Assembly (NCBI RefSeq): GCF_031199965.1
Contig: NZ_CP133605.1
Location: 3,752,501 to 3,816,500, forward strand
Length of the DNA stretch: 64,000 nucleotides
Direction: 5' to 3'
Source: Paenibacillus sp. D2_2
GTDB taxonomy: Bacteria > Bacillota > Bacilli > Paenibacillales > Paenibacillaceae
Shown here piece after piece: positions 57,572 through 64,000 of the stretch. The notes below the pieces were generated by a model. The model worked only from the letters and a program-made list of their open reading frames with translations, did no database searches and was not told the origin of the DNA. Numbering within the stretch: position 1 is the first letter of the stretch; each line of letters opens with the position of its first letter. The position numbers and the translations under genes were made by a program.

Positions 57572-58993
57572 TTATTTACGAACTTGGCCAACCTTGATCA
57601 GGTTCGTTGAACCGGAGCTTCCAAGTGGAATTCCAGCAGTAATAACTACGAGATCTCCTTCGGCAACGACGCCGGACTCAAGTCCGCCCTTCATAGCATT
57701 GTCGAACATTTCATCCGTAGATGTAGCTACATGGCCTTTAACTGGAATTACGCCCCAGTTCAGAGCCAAACGACGCAATGTTTGATCTTGAGTCGTAACT
57801 GCAACGATCGGTGCTTGCGGGCGATACTTCGATACCATACGTGCTGTATAACCCGTTTCTGTAGAAGTGATGATTGCCTTAGCGTTCAATTCAAGAGCAG
57901 AAGTCGTTACAGCTTGGCTGATTGCTTCTGTAACTGTAGTCTCTTGAGCGATTCTTTGCTTCACAAGAATTCCATGATAGTCAAGTGCAGATTCAGCCTT
58001 CTCAGCAATGCGGGACATGGTCTGAACAGATTCAACTGGATATTTACCAGCAGCTGTCTCACCGGAAAGCATGATTGCATCTGTACCGTCAAGAATCGCA
58101 TTCGCTACGTCACTTGCTTCCGCACGAGTAGGTCTTGGGTTACGCTGCATGGAATCAAGCATTTGTGTTGCTGTAATAACCGGCTTACCTACGCGGTTAC
58201 ATTTCTCGATCATCAATTTTTGCACGAGTGGTACATCTTCAGCAGGAATCTCTACGCCAAGGTCACCACGTGCTACCATCAAGCCGTCGGACACTTCAAG
58301 GATTTCATCCAGGTTGTCCACACCTTGTTGGTTCTCGATCTTCGAAATAATTTGGATATGTGTTGCATTCATGCTTTCAAGCAGTTTACGAATTTCAAGT
58401 ACGTCATTAGCTTTACGAACGAAGGAAGCCGCAATGAAATCGATGCCTTGTTCTACCCCAAACTTGATATCGTTAGCATCTTTCTCTGTAATCCCTGGCA
58501 AAGAGATGTTCACGCCTGGAACGTTAACACCCTTCTTGCTCTTGATCGTACCGCCGTTTACGATGCGGCATTTGATTTCCGTACCTTGAACTTCTTCAAC
58601 GGTCAATCCGATCAGACCATCGTCGATCAGAATAGTTGAACCCACTTTCACATCTCCAGGAAGCTCTTTGTAAGTAATGGAGATACGGTTCTTGTCACCG
58701 AGGATTTCTTCAGTGGTCAAAGTGATGAACTCGTCTTGAACAAGTTCAATCGGCTCTTCTAACAATTTACCGGTGCGAATTTCAGGACCTTTGGTGTCCA
58801 ACAGTATGGCGATCGTTTTCCCCAACTCTTTGCTCGCTTGGCGAATCGTTTTGATTCGGTTGCCATGCTCCTCAAAATCACCATGCGAGAAGTTAAGGCG
58901 AGCAACGTTCATTCCGGCCATGATTAATTTCTTGGTGTTTTCTAACGATTCACTGGAAGGACCGATAGTACATACGATTTTTGTTTTGCGCAT
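57572..58993 (-). CDS. pyk: Pyruvate kinase
   Basis: 473 aa. [16 protein letters not shown] start, [29 protein letters not shown] with catalytic Lys, [12 protein letters not shown], and C-terminal effector domain ending [10 protein letters not shown]. It ends there: the extra C-terminal PEP-utiliser-like domain of Bacillus/Geobacillus pyruvate kinases (about 585 aa) is absent. Converts PEP to pyruvate. It follows accA without a pfkA gene between. Confidence 0.95.
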   Translation of the reverse strand: MRKTKIVCTIGPSSESLENTKKLIMAGMNVARLNFSHGDFEEHGNRIKTIRQASKELGKTIAILLDTKGPEIRTGKLLEEPIELVQDEFITLTTEEILGDKNRISITYKELPGDVKVGSTILIDDGLIGLTVEEVQGTEIKCRIVNGGTIKSKKGVNVPGVNISLPGITEKDANDIKFGVEQGIDFIAASFVRKANDVLEIRKLLESMNATHIQIISKIENQQGVDNLDEILEVSDGLMVARGDLGVEIPAEDVPLVQKLMIEKCNRVGKPVITATQMLDSMQRNPRPTRAEASDVANAILDGTDAIMLSGETAAGKYPVESVQTMSRIAEKAESALDYHGILVKQRIAQETTVTEAISQAVTTSALELNAKAIITSTETGYTARMVSKYRPQAPIVAVTTQDQTLRRLALNWGVIPVKGHVATSTDEMFDNAMKGGLESGVVAEGDLVVITAGIPLGSSGSTNLIKVGQVRK

Positions 58994-59116
58994 TTTGGGT
59001 TTCCTCCGTTTTTAGGTTCTCTCTATATTTTTTTTAATACTTCTTTTCCAACAACTAAATTTACTATAGTTTAATCGATTTGTATAGGGAATTTGTCATA
59101 TCGATAATATAAAAGC

Positions 59117-60213
59117 CTATACATTTCCTGAGCCGGAAGATTCTATGACAACTTGTTCTTTCACATCAGCATTTTTTTCTTCCGATTCTTGATGATCCTC
59201 TAGAGCAAGTTCAGCAGTCGCTGCTTCATCGGAATTGGAATATCCGATCTCAACGTTTGCCTTTTCGGTAAATTTGCCGATCTTACGGAACTTCCTGTAG
59301 CGATCCTCCAGCAGCTCGTCCGAATTCATAATGGACAATTCTTGCAAATGAATGAGCAATTCCTGCTTGATCGCTGCTGCCGTCGTCTCATAATCACGAT
59401 GAGCACCACCACGAGGTTCAGGGACGATGCCTTCGATGACTTCCATCTCGAGCAGATCCTTAGCAGTAATCCTCATCGCTTCGGCCGCCATATCTGCTTT
59501 AGAGGCGTCTTTCCATAGAATCGAAGCCGCTCCATTCGGTGAGATCGCAGAATATATAGCGTTCTCCAGCATGAGGACACGGTTGCCGACACCTAGTGCT
59601 AATGCACCACCGCTACCACCTTCACCAATCACGACGCAGATCAGAGGTACGCGAAGCGCAGCCATCTCCATCAAATTACGGGCGATCGCCTCGGATTGTC
59701 CTCTCTCCTCCGCCGTGCTTCCTGGATAAGCGCCTTTGGTATCGATAAAGGTAATGACAGGTCTGCCGAACTTCTCCGCTTGATGCATAAGTCTCAGTGC
59801 CTTACGGAATCCTTCCGGATGCGGGCTGCCGAAGAATCGGGCGATATTGTCCTTCGTATCCTTACCGCGCTGCTGACCGACGACCGTAACCGCGGTTCCG
59901 TCTAGCTTAGCCAGACCGCCCACGATAGCCAGATCGTCCCCAATAGACGGTCCCCATGCAGCTCGATGAAATCTTCAAAGATCAGGTTAATCAAATCGAG
60001 TGAGGTCGGACGCTGATGATGTCTAGCTAGATGCATCTTCTGCGATGGCGTTATGTAGCTGTATATTTCTTCCTCCAGCTGTTTGTAACGTTCCTCCAGT
60101 CGTGCAACTTCTTCGCTGAAATCGATTCCCTTCTCCTGGCCAAACTGCTTCAGCTCATTAATTTTCTCGCGCAGTTTCACAAGAGGTGTCTCAAAAGGCA
60201 ATTCTCCAGCCAT
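59117..60213 (-). CDS. accA: Acetyl-CoA carboxylase carboxyltransferase alpha subunit (one frameshift)
   Basis: About 365 aa when restored. N-terminal helices ([19 protein letters not shown]), [17 protein letters not shown], then [19 protein letters not shown] after adding one base at four C (59938-59941, plus strand). Oxyanion-hole glycines in [14 protein letters not shown] and [14 protein letters not shown]. An acidic, Glu-rich C-terminal tail of about 50 residues. Starts at the accD stop. Makes malonyl-CoA with AccD and AccBC. Confidence 0.94.
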
Positions 60214-61106
60214 TTATGCTCCTCCCTTCACGCTGTGCAAGTCGATCAATTTAGTCAGCATCGCCTTAAGCTCTTTGCGATGAATCACAAGATCCAACTG
60301 ACCATGCTGCAAATTAAATTCTGCAGTTTGGAAATCATCCGGCAGCTTCTGACGAATCGTCTGCTCAATGACAATTCTGCCGGCGAAGCCGAAGACTGCT
60401 CCTGGCTCAGCGATGATAATATCGCCAAGCATAGCAAAGCTGGCCGATACGCCCCCTGTAGTCGGGTCCGTAATGACCGAAATATAGAATCCGCCCTGCT
60501 CATTATGGCGGGCTAAGGCTGCACTCGTCTTCGCCATCTGCATCAGACTAAGGATACTCTCTTGCATACGGGCCCCGCCCAATGTCGAGAAGATAATAAT
60601 TGGTAGACGTTTGGCTGTAGCCGCTTCAATGGCTCGTGTTATTTTCTCACCAACAGCTGAGCCCATGCTTCCAGTAAAGAAATCAAAACTCATGACAGCA
60701 GTAACTACTGGAAATCCGCCAATCGTTCCTTCACCGGTAACGACCGCTTCACGCAGTCCCGATTTCATAGCCTGCTGCTCAAGCTTAGTCGCATATCCCG
60801 GGAACTCAAGCGGGTCTTCAGATACCAGATCCTGATCATACTCGATGAAGCTACCTTCATCCAACGTAATACGGATCCGTTCCATCGCATTGAGGCGCAT
60901 ATGATAGCCGCAAGAAGGACAAACCTTAAGGTTCTTTTCAAGCTCCTTGCTGTATTGTATGCTGCCGCAGCGGCTGCACTTATTCATCAGACCTTCTGGG
61001 ATTTCGCGCTTCGGCCGTTCCGCCGGCGTAGATTCGCGTCGCTCCCCAAACGTTCTGAAGGAATGGTCGCGTATTTTCTTTTTTTCTGAAATAAGTCTTT
61101 AAACAC
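60214..61106 (-). CDS. accD: Acetyl-CoA carboxylase carboxyltransferase beta subunit (one frameshift)
   Basis: About 297 aa from the GTG at 61106, behind AAGAGGTGTAG. The N-terminus [18 protein letters not shown] should join the frame [20 protein letters not shown]; one base is missing at four C (61044-61047, plus strand). Zinc ribbon CSRCGSIQ...VCPSCGYH. Then the crotonase fold with GTIGGFPVV and [13 protein letters not shown] glycines ([16 protein letters not shown]). Followed without gap by accA. Confidence 0.94.
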
Positions 61107-61136
61107 AACTACACCTCTTCAGCCGTTAATTTATTA

Positions 61137-61355
61137 TTAGTAAGTGTTCAAATAGGCAGGTTTTCAGCACCGAGAAAATTGGTTGAAGCTAGGGCATGAG
61201 AAGCAGCGTACGTTATGGGTACGTGAGCATCTGAGATGTTTCAGGAAGAAACATAACTCCGTAACATCCGCTTAGGCCCGTCTGAATTCAAGGTTCGATG
61301 CCGTATACACTTTCAGTGCTACTTTGCAAGTCAAAAGCGGACTTTTTGAACTTCC
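61137..61355 (+). mobile_element. MITE-like element with internal insertion (219 bp)
   Basis: Ends AGTGTTCAAATAGGCAGG and AAGCGGACTTTTTGAAC. The core is present, but about 40 bp (GAGATGTTTCAGGAAG...ACATCCGC) interrupts the place where other copies read GAGCACCGGAAGGCCCG. TTTATTA flanks it (61130-61136, 61356-61362). It lies upstream of accD. Confidence 0.8.
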
Positions 61356-61407
61356 TTTATTACACCCGAAAACAAGGACATAACATGAACTGTTGTCTCC
61401 TTGTCAT

Positions 61408-61596
61408 TTATGGATGCAATATAGAATTCAACACTTCTTGAACTTCTTCCAGTTCCCCTGAAGGAACCAATATTTCAAACTGCTGTTTTGATAAATTAAC
61501 TGGACGTGTTTGGACTAGAAAGCCTTCATCTGTGAGTTTTGACTTGATCATTTCCGCAATCTTAGCGGTAGGAGCAATATACATTACGGTCCACAT
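61408..61596 (-). CDS. Small conserved protein, DUF2007-like
   Basis: 62 aa. MWTVMYIAPTAKIAEMIKSK, LTDEGFLVQTRPVN and FEILVPSGELEEVQEVLNSI show the strand-helix-strand-strand-helix pattern of a small ferredoxin-like fold, as in DUF2007 'signal transducing' proteins (tv....n...A..i...L...Gi...v..., ..v.V...d...A...l). It lies upstream of accDA on the same strand. Role unknown. Confidence 0.6.
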   Translation of the reverse strand: MWTVMYIAPTAKIAEMIKSKLTDEGFLVQTRPVNLSKQQFEILVPSGELEEVQEVLNSILHP

Positions 61597-61752
61597 GCCC
61601 TACTCAAAGCCCCCTAACCTCTCAACTTAAGCCCGTATAATAGAGTAATGATAACATAATGTTCAAAAGTCCCGCAACAGAGCAAGGGAGTTAAAAACGT
61701 GCCGGAGCCCGCATAAACTCCGGCATATTTCGACTTAACAGACCAAAAAAAA

Positions 61753-62241
61753 TCAATCCTTGGAGTAGTTTGTTGCCTTTTGGCTTTTATGGGCGATGCG
61801 CGCCGAAGCAGCGGCTGCAAGTCCTGCGACAAGATCATCTAAATAGACATGAATATGATCTCCCTGATTGTTCAGATTACCGATCAAATCAGGCTTAACC
61901 TTGTCCAGATAGCCGAAGCTCGTTAGCCCGATCATCCCAAATACACTAGTAATGCCCAGTGCCATGGTCTCATCCACACCATACAGCGGTTCATCCGCTT
62001 CCATAATTGATTGCAAAGGCTCCGGAAGCAGTTTCCGCTCCGCCAATTCATCAAGCGCGATACCCGTAAAAAGCGTATACTGAACCTCGCGTTTTTGCAA
62101 TACCGCCTTCACGCTATCATAGCATTGTTCTACCGTCAAATCATCATGATAAGGCAATTGAAGCTTATAGACAATCTTAGCGATCTCCTCAAGCTTTACT
62201 CCCCGTTTCAACAACTGCGCCTCCGCCAATTCAAATGACAT
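61753..62241 (-). CDS. Phosphatidylglycerophosphatase A-like protein (YutG type)
   Basis: 162 aa from the ATG at 62241, behind AGGAGGGGTAACG. LLKRGVKLEEIAKIVYKLQLPY, the GVDETMALGITSVFGMIGLTSFGYLD segment and the C-terminal HIHVYLDDLVAGLAAAASARI with its DDxxAG motif match the PgpA/YutG family. Family members remove phosphate from phosphatidylglycerophosphate; the Bacillus YutG role is less sure. Confidence 0.82.
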   Translation of the reverse strand: MSFELAEAQLLKRGVKLEEIAKIVYKLQLPYHDDLTVEQCYDSVKAVLQKREVQYTLFTGIALDELAERKLLPEPLQSIMEADEPLYGVDETMALGITSVFGMIGLTSFGYLDKVKPDLIGNLNNQGDHIHVYLDDLVAGLAAAASARIAHKSQKATNYSKD

Positions 62242-62873
62242 CGTTACCCCTCCTAGGATATTCGTGTTGATCCTATTCTCAATACACTTATTAGTAATCC
62301 ACATTTGCTTCACCAGATTGCGAACTTCAAATGTTCAACCTCACATATTCACAGGTATTCTCTTTATGCCGAGAAATTTTTGCAGTCTCCTAGTTACCTG
62401 TTCGACTTATATCTGATCGGTAACATATGCACTTTTCCGCTTTATATCATCCAATCATTCATGTACCTATGTTCATTTTTTCGCTGTACACGCGTGTTTA
62501 TCGCCCATCTGAGAACTGGATACTTAAACGATTACCTCCCCTTGATCCTATTCCTGTCCTCTCGTGTTCCTAAGTGTATGCAAGAGTCACATAAAATGTT
62601 CATAAAAAAACCTCTCACAACTCAAGGATGAGCGACCACGATTCGCGCAGCTATATTAGTTGAACTAAAACAAAGGACGAGGGCGAAATGATTCTAAAGA
62701 AGCTAATAGCTTACTGTAGGAAAATCGCATAGGAAGTAAATCCGCGACGGGTAGTGATCGTAATAACATTTCACCCGGCAGTCTACATTCACATAATCAC
62801 TAGTACAACTTATACAGATCACTTATAGCAGTCATATAACAGCGGATTATTAACAGGGTTGTCCTCATCACCA
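62242..62873. other. Gene-poor stretch with a MITE-like scrap
   Basis: No supported gene. AACTCAAGGATGAGCGACCA at 62619-62638 is a minus-strand scrap of the extra module seen in the long MITE-like copies, just after AACCTCTCAC resembling that family's end. The left part should hold the pgpA promoter. The rest shows nothing I can name. Confidence 0.45.
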
Positions 62874-62962
62874 TTGGATAAATCCCCCAATATTTAATAT
62901 AATAATGAGCAAGTGACGAAAAACGTCCCGATCCATATTGTTATGGAACCGGGGCGTTTTTT
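62874..62962 (+). promoter_or_regulatory. Promoter and attenuator-like hairpin before the third nuclease-fold paralog
   Basis: TTGGAT (62874-62879), 18 bases, TATAAT (62898-62903). Then ACGTCCCGATCC...GGAACCGGGGCGT (62923-62957) is followed by TTTTTT and, 10 bases on, the ribosome site AAAGGAGG. TATTTAATAT(A/G)ATA around the -10 is shared with the locus at 15401. Confidence 0.75.
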
Positions 62963-62988
62963 CTATTTATAAAGGAGGCTAGGTAGCA

Positions 62989-63845
62989 ATGGATTTTGAA
63001 ACTCCTCATTCGGATTTGTTCAAGCTCATATACTTCAAAGAACAGGCGAACGAAGAGGACGTTTGGAACGAGGGCATAGGGAGGCTGAAATCCTGTTTTG
63101 CCGCAATGTTTGGTGGCCGCTACAGGGAAACTTTAACGATCTACACCCCGAGTTTGAAGTGCTTGACTGGAGAGGAATCTCCTACTTTTGTGACTTCGCC
63201 TGGCTACCGGGGCATGTAAAGCTGATTATTGAAATAAGGCTCAAAAAGTCCAATTTTCAGCACCGAGAAGGTTGGATGAAGCTAGGGACTGAGGAGCGGA
63301 GCGTACGTAGTAGGTACGTGAGCACCGGAAGGCCCGGCTGAATTCAAGATTCGATGCCGAGCAACTTCCTGTTTCGCTTCGTGATCAAAAGTTGACTTTT
63401 TGACTACCTCTTTAAAGAAATAAAAGGTTATGGCCCACATGTACGAGACATGGACAGACAGAAATATTGCAACGAACTGAATCGGGAAACATTCTTGTCT
63501 GCAATGGGATATCAGGTGATCTCCTTTGCTTATGATGATGTTGCTCAGCGTCCTGAGCTATGTATGACATTATTGCGTATGGTAATTAGTCGATATCATC
63601 CCGCAGCCACCACGAACGATCTGGAGGGTATCACCGAACGGGAAATCATCCGACTGGCCATCACCCTCGCACGATCCTTGCGGCCAGTAGATGTAGTGAA
63701 GCAGCTCGATATAAACCATCGAACTGCTGTTCGGATGCTTCAGGCCCTTAGCACCAAAGGTTACTTCACCCCCATTGCCGGCAAGGAAGGCAGACATATT
63801 GTTCGTTATGAGTTGAATCCGGGGAAGATTCAGCGATTGTTGTAG
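62989..63845 (+). pseudogene. Nuclease-fold/winged-helix gene broken by a frameshift and a MITE-like insertion
   Basis: Third paralog. The frame changes near 63050; the body then reads RRGRLERGHREAEILF, NFNDLHPEFEVLDW and FCDFAWLPGHVKLIIEI. The insertion at 63238 interrupts it. After the element the frame resumes EIKGYGPHVRDMDRQKYCNE, giving the D...E-x-K pattern that the copy at 15539 lacks. The winged helix (PVDVVKQLDINHRTAVRMLQ) runs to 63845. Joining the parts at the 7-bp duplication restores one continuous reading frame. Confidence 0.82.
63238..63416 (+). mobile_element. ~180-bp MITE-like element inserted in a coding sequence
   Basis: 179 bp, with inverted ends GGCTCAAAAAGTCC and GTTGACTTTTTGACTACC, standard core inside. 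GAAATAA is duplicated on both sides (63231-63237 and 63417-63423), and both copies lie in the gene's reading frame. This is the clearest evidence that the family moves. Confidence 0.93.
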
Positions 63846-64000
63846 ATTGATCTAAATTTCCACCCAATATCATCATTAATTTACATCAATCGAACATCTA
63901 CCTGCGTACATCCACCCTTATATGTGAGATTGATGGGTATTTTCGGTGCCATTTTAGGCCTACTAAAGCAAGTTTGTGAATTTAGCCGTTCGAAGCGAGA
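63846..64000. other. Non-coding tail of the window
   Basis: 155 bases after the broken nuclease-fold gene, A/T-rich, with no gene, hairpin or repeat that I can support. Confidence 0.4.

Noticed and set aside
63063..63341. Separate gene starting at 63063 and ending inside the repeat
   Set aside because: It is the middle part of the broken nuclease-fold gene running into the inserted element.
1..64000. Prophage, plasmid or integrative element in the window
   Set aside because: No integrase, transposase, phage structural or conjugation gene cluster was seen; the traX-like start at the left edge is a chromosomal family too.

Overview
The window looks like chromosome from a Paenibacillus-type spore-forming Firmicute. 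The evidence is an alpha/beta-type SASP gene, a YjcZ-like spore peptide, strong AGGAGG ribosome sites, GTG/TTG starts, a T-box leader before argS, Bacillus-type AraR and PhoP boxes, and the gene neighbourhood citZ-icd / phoPR / polA-mutM-coaE / nrdR. The species cannot be named from the sequence alone.

Layout. 0.4-9.1 kb: lipid kinase, glutamate racemase, the araR | araB-araD-araA arabinose locus and small stress-type genes. 9.4-15.2 kb: GH4 glycosidase, sugar kinase, AraC regulator and a UPF0210/ACT pair. 15.5-24.4 kb: accessory genes (a nuclease-fold/winged-helix gene, lpdA with a divergent TetR gene, a methyltransferase-like gene, isochorismatase, AbrB-type transporter, Rrf2, EamA) and two tRNA-Ala-like genes. 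24.5-29.4 kb: secreted lytic polysaccharide monooxygenase, radical SAM protein, YjcZ peptide, DedA and a His/Asp/Gly-rich protein. 29.5-33.1 kb: pstSCAB. 33.3-39.6 kb: a decayed nuclease-fold paralog, nrdR, ssp, transglycosylase, coaE, mutM, polA. 40-47.7 kb: phoU, pstB2, a cytoplasmic CBS-MCP, phoP, phoR, fumarase. 47.8-62.3 kb: yfbR, SDR, icd, citZ, AI-2E-type permease, argS, fxsA, thioesterase, pyk, accA, accD, pgpA. 63 kb: a third nuclease-fold paralog broken by an inserted repeat.

How it works together. Phosphate genes are tied together by three near-identical PhoP boxes (before pstS, pstB2 and phoP). citZ carries a cre-like site. The ara genes share AraR boxes. argS is under T-box control.

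The most unusual content is not protein coding. (1) A dispersed element of about 180 bp (MITE-like, inverted ends built on GTTCAAAAAGTC, 5-7 bp A/T-rich target duplications) is present in at least seven near-complete copies plus fragments. One copy sits inside a gene with a clean duplication. (2) Two 182/183-bp four-unit palindromic repeats share one geometry (24-26-24-34/35-24-26-24) but carry different core words. (3) Three paralogous PD-(D/E)XK-like + winged-helix genes each sit directly behind a terminator-like hairpin.

Caution: at least 17 conserved genes, several essential (polA, argS, accA, accD), carry single-base frameshifts, mostly a run of G/C one base too short. I read these as sequence errors and annotate the genes full length.
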